64,000 bases of DNA from Muribaculaceae bacterium. GTDB lineage: Bacteria; Bacteroidota; Bacteroidia; Bacteroidales; Muribaculaceae. Shown piece by piece: positions 35,478 through 45,584 of the stretch (its first letter is position 1; the number at the start of each line of letters is the position of its first letter). Location: the NCBI GenBank assembly GCA_017409345.1, contig JAFQSX010000004.1, forward strand, positions 62,001 to 126,000, written 5' to 3'. The translations under genes and the position numbers were made by a program. The notes below the pieces were generated by a model, which did no database searches, was not told the origin of the DNA, and was given only the letters and a program-made list of their open reading frames with translations.

Positions 35478-36677
35478 ATGCCAAGTATATCTCAACGCGG
35501 TCAGATAATGCCCGCATCTCCAATTCGCAAACTTGTTCCTTTGTCAAATGCTGCAAAAGAACGTGGTGTGAAAGTATATCACTTAAATATTGGACAGCCC
35601 GACCTTCCTTCTCCTAAAGAGGGATTGGAGGCATTGAAACATATTGACCGCACAACGCTTGAGTATAGTCCTTCAGAAGGTTTGCTTTCACTTCGCGAAA
35701 AATTGGCTGTCTACTACAAGCGATTCAATATTGATGTTGATGTTGATGATATAATCGTAACTACAGGTGGCAGTGAAGCTGTATTATTTGCATTTATGGC
35801 TTGCCTTGATCCCGGCGACGAAATTATCGTTCCCGAACCTGCATATGCCAACTATATGGCATTTGCAATTTCGGCTGGAGCAAAAATTGTAACCGTTCCA
35901 TCTAGCATTGATGAAGGATTTGCATTACCCCCGGTTGAAAAATTTGAGGCATTAATAACTCCTCGTACAAAAGGAATATTGATTTGTAATCCTAACAATC
36001 CCACAGGTTACCTTTATACTCAAAAAGAGATGAATCAAATACGCGATATTGTCAAAAAATATGATTTATTCTTATTTTCAGATGAGGTATATCGCGAATT
36101 TTGTTATACAGGAGCACCTTATATCTCTGCATTTCATCTTCCCGGCATTGAAGAACAAGTTGTTTTGATCGATTCTGTTTCTAAACGATATAGCGAATGT
36201 GGCATTCGTATTGGTGCAATCATTACTAAACATAAGGAACTCAAACGAAATGTAATGAAATTCTGCCAAGCGCGATTGAGTCCACCCCTTTTGGGGCAAA
36301 TCGTAGCAGAAGCATCTATTGATGCTAGTGCCGATTATATGCTTATGACATATAATGAATATGTTGAACGTAGAAAGTATCTAATTGACGGGCTTAACAA
36401 AATACCCGGGTGCTATTCTCCAATCCCAATGGGTGCTTTTTATACTGTGGTATCTCTTCCAGTAGATGATGCAGATCGTTTTTGCGAATGGTGTCTTCGC
36501 GACTTTGAATACGAAGGACAGACAGTTTTTATGGCTCCAGCATCGGGGTTTTATACCAGCGAAGGCGTTGGTCGCAATGAGGTCCGTGTGGCATATGTAT
36601 TGAAAAAAGAAGATCTTGCAAGTGCACTTAAGGTACTTGCAGAAGCATTAAAAGCATATCCCGGAAGAACTATCTAA
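35478..36677 (+). CDS. Class I/II PLP-dependent aminotransferase (aspartate aminotransferase-like)
   Basis: 399 aa. Fold-type I hallmarks: substrate loop GQPDLPSP (39-46), phosphate-binding TTGGSEAV (95-102), NPNNPTG (171-177), DEVYREF (202-208), and the PLP lysine K236 in SVSKRYSECG. The N-terminus, SQRGQIMPASPIRKLVPL, fits the aspartate aminotransferase-like group that also includes alanine and aromatic enzymes. The amino donor cannot be told from sequence alone. Followed directly by a permease gene with a 1-nt overlap. Confidence 0.9.
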   Translation: MPSISQRGQIMPASPIRKLVPLSNAAKERGVKVYHLNIGQPDLPSPKEGLEALKHIDRTTLEYSPSEGLLSLREKLAVYYKRFNIDVDVDDIIVTTGGSEAVLFAFMACLDPGDEIIVPEPAYANYMAFAISAGAKIVTVPSSIDEGFALPPVEKFEALITPRTKGILICNPNNPTGYLYTQKEMNQIRDIVKKYDLFLFSDEVYREFCYTGAPYISAFHLPGIEEQVVLIDSVSKRYSECGIRIGAIITKHKELKRNVMKFCQARLSPPLLGQIVAEASIDASADYMLMTYNEYVERRKYLIDGLNKIPGCYSPIPMGAFYTVVSLPVDDADRFCEWCLRDFEYEGQTVFMAPASGFYTSEGVGRNEVRVAYVLKKEDLASALKVLAEALKAYPGRTI

Positions 36678-37939
36678 TGAATATCTCCCTATTTATTGCT
36701 CAAAGGCTACAACTCAAAGGGACAAAACGAGACACCTCTTCATCGAGTACGGTCATAGCGATTGCCGGAGTTGCAATTGCTATTATCGTAATGGTGTTAA
36801 CGTTGTCAATTGTACTTGGGTTTAAGCATCAAATACGGGAAAAAGTATCGGGATTTGAATCTCAAATAACAATTAACCCTGCTAATGATTATTATACCGG
36901 ACAGACCGACCAAACTATTGTTTTCTCTGATTCAATAAAAAACATTCTTGATTCTTTATATCACAACTATAATTCAATAAAAATATCGTTATCAGTAGAA
37001 CTCCCAGGAATGATAAAAACCGACGATAATTTTATGGGATTAGTGTTTAAAGGTATTAATCGAAATGCAAATAACTTTTTTATTAGCCAAAATATTGTAG
37101 AAGGTAATATTCCTAATTATGATATTGATTCATGTAAAAATGATATCATAATATCCTCTACTGCCGCATCTAAATTAAACATTTCTTTAGGTCAACGCAT
37201 AAATACTTATTTTTTCAACGAAGGGAAAATTAGAGCGAGAAAATTTAAAATTGCCGGCATTTATAATAGTAATTTCGGTGAATATGATAAACTAATTGTA
37301 TATGCTCCAAATTCCACGCTACAACGCGTTGCCAATATTGATTCTATCTCAGGCAGTGTAATTGAAATAAACGGATTTAATGAAAACGATATTTTAGATG
37401 AATCAATAAAGTTACAAACAGCAATAAACCAAGCCGTATACAATCGTCAACTCAATAAAATTTACCAAGTTGATAATGTATTACGAGCAGGGGCTATGTA
37501 TTTTAATTGGCTGGATTTACTTGACACTAATGTTATTGTGATTTTAATATTAATGTCGTGTGTTGCAGGAATTACATTAGTTTCTTGTCTATTCATCATC
37601 ATTCTTGAACGAGTTAAAACCATAGGCCTACTAAAATCCCTTGGTGCAACAAATTCACAAATCAAGAGAATTTTTATACACATGACATTACGATTGGTAT
37701 TACGTGGAATGCTTATTGGAAATTTCATATCAATATCATTTATATATCTTCAAGAATATTTTCGATTTATTCCACTTGACCCTGATGCATATTATTTAAG
37801 TTATGTACCGGTTGAGATTAATTGGTGGCATATAATAATCCTAAATTTATGTGTTATTTTATTCTCTAGCATTATACTCATACTTCCATCTCATATTGTT
37901 TCAAAAATTAGTCCAGCACAAACTATGCGATATGAATAA
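36677..37939 (+). CDS. FtsX-like permease, LolC/LolE type
   Basis: 420 aa. One N-terminal membrane helix (about 25-50, IAIAGVAIAIIVMVLTLSIVLGF), a periplasmic MacB-PCD-like domain (about 60-265), and three C-terminal helices (about 280-310, 330-350, 380-410). Contains the KTIGLLKSLGATNSQIKRIF loop typical for the coupling region of LolC/E lipoprotein-release permeases (FtsX superfamily). The ATPase LolD is not nearby in this window. ATG overlaps the final base of the aminotransferase stop. Confidence 0.85.
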   Translation: MNISLFIAQRLQLKGTKRDTSSSSTVIAIAGVAIAIIVMVLTLSIVLGFKHQIREKVSGFESQITINPANDYYTGQTDQTIVFSDSIKNILDSLYHNYNSIKISLSVELPGMIKTDDNFMGLVFKGINRNANNFFISQNIVEGNIPNYDIDSCKNDIIISSTAASKLNISLGQRINTYFFNEGKIRARKFKIAGIYNSNFGEYDKLIVYAPNSTLQRVANIDSISGSVIEINGFNENDILDESIKLQTAINQAVYNRQLNKIYQVDNVLRAGAMYFNWLDLLDTNVIVILILMSCVAGITLVSCLFIIILERVKTIGLLKSLGATNSQIKRIFIHMTLRLVLRGMLIGNFISISFIYLQEYFRFIPLDPDAYYLSYVPVEINWWHIIILNLCVILFSSIILILPSHIVSKISPAQTMRYE

Positions 37940-38036
37940 ATTAAAAAATGTGAGCTTTTTGGCATATTATTTGTTGTAAATATAGTATAATCATTAACTT
38001 TAATTAATTGACATCTATTTAATGATGAATTTTAAT

Positions 38037-38044
38037 TACTTTTG
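38037..38044 (+). promoter_or_regulatory. -7 box TACTTTTG of the rsfS-ftsH operon
   Basis: TAnnTTTG match 29 nt before the rsfS ATG; no good -33 at normal spacing. Confidence 0.55.
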
Positions 38045-38073
38045 TATAGAATTTACTAATCATAAAATAACCA

Positions 38074-38433
38074 ATGACTGAAAACATTGACATCACACAA
38101 TTAATAATCGACGGAATTCAAGAACGCAAAGGCAAAGGTATTTCAATCGTAGACATGAGTCACATTGAATCAGCAGCAACCGAGCGTTTTATTATATGTG
38201 AAGGAACATCAACAATGCAAGTTAGCGCAATTGCCGATAGTATTAGAGATTTCCTTCTTGAACATGCCGGTATTAAGCCATACAACTATGATGGCTATCA
38301 AAACTCTCAATGGATTGTAATCGATTATGGCAACACTTTAGTACATGTATTTATCCCTGAATTTCGTTCACTTTACAATCTTGAAGAATTGTGGAGCGAT
38401 GCAAAAATCACACAAATACCAGATTTAGATTAA
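38074..38433 (+). CDS. rsfS: Ribosomal silencing factor RsfS
   Basis: 119 aa, typical for RsfS/Iojap. Conserved segments are GISIVDMSHIESAATERFIICEG-like strand (about 24-46) and the C-terminal WIVIDYGNTLVHVFIPEFRSLYNLEELW. It binds L14 on the large subunit and blocks subunit joining when nutrients are limiting. Followed by ftsH 18 nt downstream; this rsfS-ftsH order is common in Bacteroidota. Confidence 0.95.
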   Translation: MTENIDITQLIIDGIQERKGKGISIVDMSHIESAATERFIICEGTSTMQVSAIADSIRDFLLEHAGIKPYNYDGYQNSQWIVIDYGNTLVHVFIPEFRSLYNLEELWSDAKITQIPDLD

Positions 38434-38451
38434 AATAACACACAATATATT

Positions 38452-40524
38452 ATGGCAAATTTAAACCCTACAAATAGATCAAAAAAAACGACATTTAAAT
38501 TTAGCATATTTTGGATGTATGCTGTGATTCTCATATTCTTAGGCGGAATGTATTTTCTTAATAATGAAGGAAATACAATGGACAAAGATGTATCTCTCCA
38601 AGAATTCAACAAATATGTAACCAAAGATCATGGTATCACCAATATTGTAATTAATGATGACAATACTGTTGTGGGAACATTAAATGATTCATTAGCATCA
38701 AAAATTTTCCCTAATCAATACAACTTAATAAAAAGTAAAGGTGCTGTCGCTCGTGTGCATACCATATGTGACCAACAAGTCATGACTTCACAAGTTAATA
38801 AATGGACCGAAGATGGAATTTATCACGGAACATTTATTGTTGAACAAGAAAGCAGTCTTAGTAAAATATTTTGGTCTATTGGTCCACTTGCCTTGATTAT
38901 TATATTTTGGATTTTTATGATGAGACGAATGTCTAGTGGTGGCGCCGGAGGTGGCGGAATTTTCAATGTTGGCAAATCTAAAGCCCAAATTTTTGATAAA
39001 GAAGGAGCCGTAAAGGTAAACTTTAGTGATGTGGCAGGATTAGCTGAAGCCAAAACAGAAATAGAAGAAATCGTTGAATTCCTTAAAAATCCTCGTCGCT
39101 ACACTGAACTTGGTGGCAAAATTCCCAAAGGTGCACTTCTTGTAGGCCCTCCCGGGACAGGGAAAACTCTTCTAGCAAAAGCCGTTGCTGGAGAAGCAAA
39201 TGTCCCATTTTTCTATATGTCAGGGTCTGACTTTACTGAAATGTTTGTAGGAGTAGGAGCATCACGCGTACGAGATTTATTCCGTCAAGCAAAAGAAAAA
39301 GCACCTTGTATCGTATTTATTGACGAGATTGACACCGTGGGTCGTGCTCGCGGAAAAAGTCCAAGTATGGGAGCAAACGACGAACGTGAAAACACCCTAA
39401 ACCAACTCCTTACCGAAATGGACGGTTTCGGAACAAATAGTGGTGTTATTATCCTTGCGGCAACTAACCGTGCCGACATTCTTGATAAAGCATTGTTGCG
39501 AGCCGGTCGCTTTGACCGCCAAATATATGTAGAATTGCCCGACCTAAATGATCGTGTTGCGATATTTAATGTACATCTTCGTGGCATTAAAATAGATGAT
39601 AGTGTAGATGTTGACTTGCTCGCTCGACAAACTCCTGGTTTTTCAGGGGCCGACATCGCAAATGTATGTAATGAAGCAGCTCTGATTGCGGCTCGTCATA
39701 ATAAAACAGTCGTAGAACGTCAAGATTTTATTGATGCTGTTGATCGTATAATTGGAGGTCTTGAAAAAAGGTCTAAAATAACGACCGATGAAGAAAAACG
39801 AGCAATCGCAATACACGAAGCAGGCCATGCTACCGTGTCATGGCACCTTCAATATGCAAATCCTCTTATAAAAGTTACCATTGTGCCTCGTGGTAAGGCT
39901 CTTGGTGCGGCATGGTACTTGCCTGAAGAACGACAAATAACCCCATCTCAAGCAATCCTTGATGACATTTGTTCTCTACTTGCAGGACGAGCCGCTGAAG
40001 AACTATTCTTGGGTCACATTTCTACAGGGGCCGCAAATGACCTTGAAAGGGTCACAAAGCAAGCATACGCAATGGTTGTGTATTATGGTATGAGTGAAAA
40101 ACTTCCAAATATCAGCTATTATGACTCTACAGGTCAAGAATATGGTTTTGCGAAACCTTTTAGCGATGATAGAGCAAAGATGATTGATGAAGAAGTATCT
40201 CGAATTATCAATGAACAATATGAACGTGCGAAAGCATTACTTAAGCAATATTCACAAGGACACAAAGAGCTGTCCGATATTTTAATCTCTCGAGAAGTTA
40301 TCTTTACTGAAGATGTAGAGCACATATTTGGCAAACGTCAATGGACTTCTCGTACAGATGAAATACTTGCCGCAAAATCGGCAGAAGCCGAACAAGCCGA
40401 GCAAAAAGAGATTGCAGAAAATGCTGAAATAGAATCTGAAAGAAAAAATAAAGATTCTAAAGAAAATGCGCACAAAAAAGAAAATACATATCCGGCAAAT
40501 ATGCCACCATTACCCCAAAAGTAG
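38452..40524 (+). CDS. ftsH: ATP-dependent zinc metalloprotease FtsH
   Basis: 690 aa. Two membrane helices (about 17-36 and 139-157) flank a ~100-residue periplasmic domain. AAA module: Walker A GPPGTGKT (232-239), Walker B IVFIDEID (287-294), [21 protein letters not shown]. Protease: HEAGH (455-459) and the third zinc ligand D530 in [10 protein letters not shown]. It degrades membrane and short-lived cytoplasmic proteins and is normally essential. The Glu/Lys/Ala-rich C-tail (about 640-690) is low-complexity. A terminator hairpin follows. Confidence 0.97.
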   Translation: MANLNPTNRSKKTTFKFSIFWMYAVILIFLGGMYFLNNEGNTMDKDVSLQEFNKYVTKDHGITNIVINDDNTVVGTLNDSLASKIFPNQYNLIKSKGAVARVHTICDQQVMTSQVNKWTEDGIYHGTFIVEQESSLSKIFWSIGPLALIIIFWIFMMRRMSSGGAGGGGIFNVGKSKAQIFDKEGAVKVNFSDVAGLAEAKTEIEEIVEFLKNPRRYTELGGKIPKGALLVGPPGTGKTLLAKAVAGEANVPFFYMSGSDFTEMFVGVGASRVRDLFRQAKEKAPCIVFIDEIDTVGRARGKSPSMGANDERENTLNQLLTEMDGFGTNSGVIILAATNRADILDKALLRAGRFDRQIYVELPDLNDRVAIFNVHLRGIKIDDSVDVDLLARQTPGFSGADIANVCNEAALIAARHNKTVVERQDFIDAVDRIIGGLEKRSKITTDEEKRAIAIHEAGHATVSWHLQYANPLIKVTIVPRGKALGAAWYLPEERQITPSQAILDDICSLLAGRAAEELFLGHISTGAANDLERVTKQAYAMVVYYGMSEKLPNISYYDSTGQEYGFAKPFSDDRAKMIDEEVSRIINEQYERAKALLKQYSQGHKELSDILISREVIFTEDVEHIFGKRQWTSRTDEILAAKSAEAEQAEQKEIAENAEIESERKNKDSKENAHKKENTYPANMPPLPQK

Positions 40525-40543
40525 AAACTTATAATCTAAAATA

Positions 40544-40585
40544 CTTAAAAAGTTATGCTTTTAATAATAGGCATAACTTTTTAAG
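40544..40585 (+). terminator. Hairpin terminator after ftsH
   Basis: Perfect 15-bp stem (40544-40558 with 40571-40585), 12-nt AT-rich loop, T-rich right arm. No separate T-run follows. Confidence 0.7.
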
Positions 40586-40595
40586 TGAAAATTCC

Positions 40596-40603
40596 TACCT
40601 TTG
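40596..40603 (+). promoter_or_regulatory. -7 box TACCTTTG for the BamA-like gene
   Basis: TAnnTTTG match 19 nt before the ATG at 40623. Confidence 0.6.
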
Positions 40604-40622
40604 CAAGTCTTTATAAATAGTA

Positions 40623-41900
40623 ATGAATAGAATTCATCAAATAATAACCCTTTTTATTGCATTAATTCTGTCAGGAGGCAAAATATATGCAACTGAAGAT
40701 GCTGATTCTATTCGTTCTAACCATGAAGTTATTCAAGGTGCTTTTTATGTATCTCCCGCGCCACTACCATACGAAACACCTAAATCCCCAACTGAATTTC
40801 CCGACTCATTAGGATTACTCAGCAAAGCCCCGGACTGGTTAAAAAAATACATCAACTCATTAATGCGAGGAAATGTTGATCGCACTCATGAAAAAAAATT
40901 TGATGTCGGATTTGGAGTAATTCCATCATACACACGTGAAGCAGGTTTTGGTATAGGTGGTGCAATGACCGGTTTATATCGAGTTAATCAAAAAGACTCT
41001 ACAATGCAACCATCCGATTTTTTTGCGTCATTGAATGCTTCGTATAATGGATTCTTTGTATTAACAATGAAAGGTAATCATCTATTTCCTAATCATAAAT
41101 CTCGCCTAACATATAAAGCCGAATTATATCGCAAACGTTTAGACTTTTGGGGTATCACTGCAGAAGAAACTGCAAAAAATCCAAAATCACAATATGATCG
41201 TCGACAAATTGACTTTCAAGCAGAATATATATATAAAATAAATAGAAACTTTTATGCCGGAGTTCAGGCTCGCACAGATTATACTGATGCAATCAATGTA
41301 AGAAATCCGGAGTATTTACAAGGAGAACGTAATCAATACTTTGTCTCTGGCATAGGCTTTTCTTTTGAATTTGACACTCGCGACAACCTCGTCACTCCCA
41401 CTCGTGGCATACATATCGCATATAAACCAATGATATTTCCTAAATTCATGGGTAATGCGTCAACCACATTTCATAGTCATAATCTAATTCTTAATGGTTA
41501 TTTTAGGATGTGGAAAGGTTCGGTTTTAGCATTAGATTGGTATACTAAAATTAACAGTAACAATACCCCTTGGACTATGCGTGAGATGATGGCATCAGAT
41601 GGCATCAGAATGCGTGGATACTATATGGGGTCAACAATTGACAATAGCCAAGTAACAGCACAAATTGAATATCGTCAACATGTATGGAAGCGCCTTGGTT
41701 TTGTATTATGGGGAGGTGGTGCGACTTTATTCTCATTTTCTGACGAAAATGTTCGCAATGACAACAATCGACCAGAATGGCTCCATAACTTTGGTGTAGG
41801 CTTACGCTTTGAATTCAAACATAATGTAAACATCCGTATTGATTATGGGTTTGGGCAAAGGACTTCTGGCGTGTTGTTTGCAATTGGAGAAGCATTCTAA
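40623..41900 (+). CDS. BamA/TamA-like surface-antigen barrel protein
   Basis: 425 aa. Signal peptide ending IYATED (about 24). The C-terminal ~320 residues show alternating beta strands of the bacterial surface antigen (D15/Omp85) barrel with the segments FEFDTRDNLVTPTRGIH (about 251-267) and, near the end, GGGATLF and NIRIDYGFGQRTSGVLFAIGEAF, ending in Phe. No POTRA domains are present, so this is a short barrel-only member like other Bacteroidota BamA/TamA homologs; function not known. Lone gene between terminators. Confidence 0.82.
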   Translation: MNRIHQIITLFIALILSGGKIYATEDADSIRSNHEVIQGAFYVSPAPLPYETPKSPTEFPDSLGLLSKAPDWLKKYINSLMRGNVDRTHEKKFDVGFGVIPSYTREAGFGIGGAMTGLYRVNQKDSTMQPSDFFASLNASYNGFFVLTMKGNHLFPNHKSRLTYKAELYRKRLDFWGITAEETAKNPKSQYDRRQIDFQAEYIYKINRNFYAGVQARTDYTDAINVRNPEYLQGERNQYFVSGIGFSFEFDTRDNLVTPTRGIHIAYKPMIFPKFMGNASTTFHSHNLILNGYFRMWKGSVLALDWYTKINSNNTPWTMREMMASDGIRMRGYYMGSTIDNSQVTAQIEYRQHVWKRLGFVLWGGGATLFSFSDENVRNDNNRPEWLHNFGVGLRFEFKHNVNIRIDYGFGQRTSGVLFAIGEAF

Positions 41901-41923
41901 TCAAGCAATATATTTAAGATTAA

Positions 41924-41955
41924 AAAACCTCGTGAGTTAAATATCACGAGGTTTT
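41924..41955. terminator. Bidirectional terminator between BamA-like gene and bcp
   Basis: 12-bp perfect stem AAAACCTCGTGA (41924-41935) with TCACGAGGTTTT (41944-41955), 8-nt loop, flanked by A- and T-runs. Shared by two convergent genes. Confidence 0.85.
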
Positions 41956-41961
41956 AACTTA

Positions 41962-42420
41962 TTATTTTACTTCATTCATTATTTGATTTGCAGCCTCTTT
42001 GGTATTCACTTTATTTATAATATGAGTAATAACTCCATCTTCATTTGTAACAAATGTTGTCCGCACTGTTCCCATATAAACTTTTCCACACATTTTCTTT
42101 TCTTGCCATACACCAAATGCATGATTTAGCGTCAAATCCACATCTGAGATCAATGTAAATGGGAGTGAATATTTATCAGTAAACTTACGATGTGACGCAA
42201 CACTGTCCTTACTAACTCCAATTATTTCAAAGCCAGCCTTCTTTAAATTATTATATTCCGATGCAAAACTACATGCCTCTGCAGTACACCCAGGAGTACT
42301 ATCTTTAGGATAAAAATACAATACTACTTTTTTCCCTTTAAATTGAGATGCAGTAACTTGATTTCCATCAGCATCAACTCCTAATATATCAGGTAATTTA
42401 TCTCCTATTTTTAATGCCAT
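41962..42420 (-). CDS. bcp: Thioredoxin-dependent thiol peroxidase (BCP/PrxQ)
   Basis: 152 aa from ATG at 42420 (MALKIGDKLPDILG); the frame extends upstream to 42462, past a -7 box, so the shorter start is used. Active site DSTPGCTAEACSFASEY places the peroxidatic Cys45 and resolving Cys50 five residues apart, the atypical 2-Cys PrxQ form. Then KKVVLYFYPKD and the DVDLTLNHAFGVW region. Reduces hydroperoxides with thioredoxin; cytoplasmic. The start and sequence are typical. Confidence 0.95.
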   Translation of the reverse strand: MALKIGDKLPDILGVDADGNQVTASQFKGKKVVLYFYPKDSTPGCTAEACSFASEYNNLKKAGFEIIGVSKDSVASHRKFTDKYSLPFTLISDVDLTLNHAFGVWQEKKMCGKVYMGTVRTTFVTNEDGVITHIINKVNTKEAANQIMNEVK

Positions 42421-42443
42421 AATATTTATTTTTTTAGTTTTTA

Positions 42444-42451
42444 CAAAAATA
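42444..42451 (-). promoter_or_regulatory. -7 box TATTTTTG for bcp
   Basis: TAnnTTTG match on the minus strand, 23 nt upstream of the chosen bcp ATG; fixes the start. Confidence 0.55.
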
Positions 42452-42529
42452 AGAATTCTCACTATTTATTTAATTATAGTTTTGGTTAAAATAAATAAAC
42501 AACCAATTTATATCATTCATCTACTAAAT

Positions 42530-42775
42530 TATAAGTCTGCACCGTTGCCGTTTCAAAGTCAGAAACGGCGTTTTTTTGAACAATTTGCGTGATGTTATTG
42601 CTCGTTTCAATGACATTGATATTGTAGTAGATTTTTATTTGGTGGAAGTGGTTTGCGTGCTCATACAGTGAAGCGAGAATGCTAGTAACTGAATGTAATC
42701 TACAACGATTATGACAACTATTGTGAGAGGCTTGCAAATATTGCCAGAACAAACTATCATAACAATTTGGAATGA
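42530..42775 (+). pseudogene. Decayed fragment of a phage-type D12 DNA adenine methylase
   Basis: Reading three connected frames recovers the start of a phage-type adenine methyltransferase. Frame +2 (from ~42530): KSAPLPFQSQKRRFFEQF; frame +3 (42588 on): RDVIARFNDIDIVVDF; frame +2 again (42641 on): GGSGLRAHTVKREC, two stops, then NVIYNDYDNYCERLANIA and a stop at 42773. GGSGL..HTVK is the SAM-binding motif I and VIYNDYDNY the next strand of D12-class enzymes. Two frameshifts and internal stops mean it is dead, and the catalytic DPPY region is gone. The rest of 42452-42529 shows nothing. A perfect hairpin plus T-run lies at 42547-42577 inside it. The antisense frame 42513-42782 is a shadow. 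Confidence 0.7.
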
Positions 42776-42822
42776 AACCCACAAAATAATGATAAAATAA
42801 ACGACCTAAACGTTAATAGCTT

Positions 42823-42850
42823 AAACGGTGGCCTAATCGGTCACCGTTTT
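42823..42850 (+). terminator. Hairpin terminator after the methylase remnant
   Basis: 11-bp stem (one G-U pair) 42823-42833 with 42839-42849, loop TAATC, then Ts. No intact plus-strand gene ends just before it, so it may be a leftover of the decayed gene. Confidence 0.7.
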
Positions 42851-42906
42851 TATTGATTTTTTATTTATTCTCAAATCAAAAGTCTATTTTATTACCCAAT
42901 AATTAG

Positions 42907-44559
<1,653 letters not shown>

Positions 44560-44582
44560 CCCATAATTTAACCTATAAAAAA

Positions 44583-44876
44583 ATGGTAAAACATATCGTT
44601 GCATTTAAACTAACCGGGACCGATGCAGAGCGTCGCGAAGTTGCGTTCAAATTTAAAGAAGCATTGATGGCTCTTCCAAAAGAGATTGAGGTACTTCGTT
44701 CTATGGAAGTTGGCATCAATGAAAATCCCAATGAAACATGGGATGTAGTACTCACTGCTGTCGTTGATAAAATGTCAGATGTCGAAGTTTATGCTAAACA
44801 CCCTGCTCATGTTGCTGCTGCCGGGTTACTTATGGGATACAAAGGAGACCGAGCATGCGTTGATTATGAATTTTAA
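44583..44876 (+). CDS. Dabb family stress-responsive dimeric alpha-beta barrel protein
   Basis: 97 aa. MVKHIVAFKL at the start, GINENPNETWDVVLTAVV in the middle and YAKHPAHVAAA near residue 70-80 are the Dabb (SSP, PF07876) pattern, where HPAH is conserved. It forms a dimeric ferredoxin-like barrel; no ligand known. 23 nt after the ABC-F gene, likely same transcript, and followed by a bidirectional terminator. Confidence 0.9.
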   Translation: MVKHIVAFKLTGTDAERREVAFKFKEALMALPKEIEVLRSMEVGINENPNETWDVVLTAVVDKMSDVEVYAKHPAHVAAAGLLMGYKGDRACVDYEF

Positions 44877-44886
44877 ATCGCGAATT

Positions 44887-44926
44887 TAATAAAGAAAAGC
44901 ACTCAACGGAGTGCTTTTCTTTATTA
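44887..44926. terminator. Strong bidirectional terminator
   Basis: Perfect 18-bp stem (44887-44904 with 44909-44926) with tetraloop AACG. A-rich and T-rich flanks let it serve both the Dabb gene and the convergent DUF4923 gene. Confidence 0.9.
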
Positions 44927-44947
44927 TAACTATTTTGAAGATTTCAT

Positions 44948-45577
44948 TTATTGTTTCTTCAACTTAAACCCTGCTGTTATTCCATCATAACTATCTACCA
45001 ATGATATTATTCCCTTAAATGTTTTATCACTAGAATATTGAGAAACCATCTTAACTAATTTTATTAATTTTTTAATATCAAATGTCAAACTTAACGTACT
45101 GCCTGAAATCGTTGTATAAGCATTCAATTTGCCGATTTTCACTTTTCCGAAAGCCTTGAAATTAAATATGTAAAATCCATTTTCTCCTTTTTCAATCGCA
45201 CCTTTTAAAGTTGCATATTTAGTCTTCATTGAGAATGTATTATCCTCTGCGATTGTTAATACTAATTTATCCAACCCAGCCTTAGCATAATATCCTTTTA
45301 ACTCACTTTCAATCTTAACAGATGCTACTGAAGCGCCCGCTTTTTTTAAGATGTTTTTACTTTGAAAGCCAACTGCAGGACTTTCATAATTCCATGTACC
45401 AATTAATTGGTTTACTTCGACCTTATCAGTTGCTAAAATATTACCTAATGCTCCACTTATTGTTGATGATTTTGTTGAATCCCCAGTGAGTTTTTCGGCC
45501 AAAGAGCCCCAATTTAATTGCGCACAACATTGAATAGTTATACCCAATATAAAAAACAATAGAATTAATTTTTTCAT
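44948..45577 (-). CDS. DUF4923 lipocalin-like secreted protein
   Basis: 209 aa. Signal peptide (MKKLILLFFILGITIQCCAQ). Mature part starts LNWGSLAEKLTGD and holds the lipocalin-like core LIGTWNYESPAVGFQSKNILKKAGASVASVKIESEL and LVLTIAEDNTFSMKTKY, as in DUF4923. Known only as a Bacteroidales family. It follows the dehydratase gene on the same strand with 7 nt between, so they are probably co-transcribed. Confidence 0.85.
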   Translation of the reverse strand: MKKLILLFFILGITIQCCAQLNWGSLAEKLTGDSTKSSTISGALGNILATDKVEVNQLIGTWNYESPAVGFQSKNILKKAGASVASVKIESELKGYYAKAGLDKLVLTIAEDNTFSMKTKYATLKGAIEKGENGFYIFNFKAFGKVKIGKLNAYTTISGSTLSLTFDIKKLIKLVKMVSQYSSDKTFKGIISLVDSYDGITAGFKLKKQ

Positions 45578-45584
45578 TCAATAT

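Noticed and set aside
42547-42577. Hairpin with a T-run inside the methylase remnant, considered as an active terminator
   Set aside because: The same bases encode the PFQSQKRR stretch of the decayed gene and no gene ends before it; it may be a chance hairpin.
42513-42782. An 89-codon minus-strand frame in the gap between bcp and the ABC-F gene
   Set aside because: It lies antisense to recognisable methylase remnants, which explain the sequence better.
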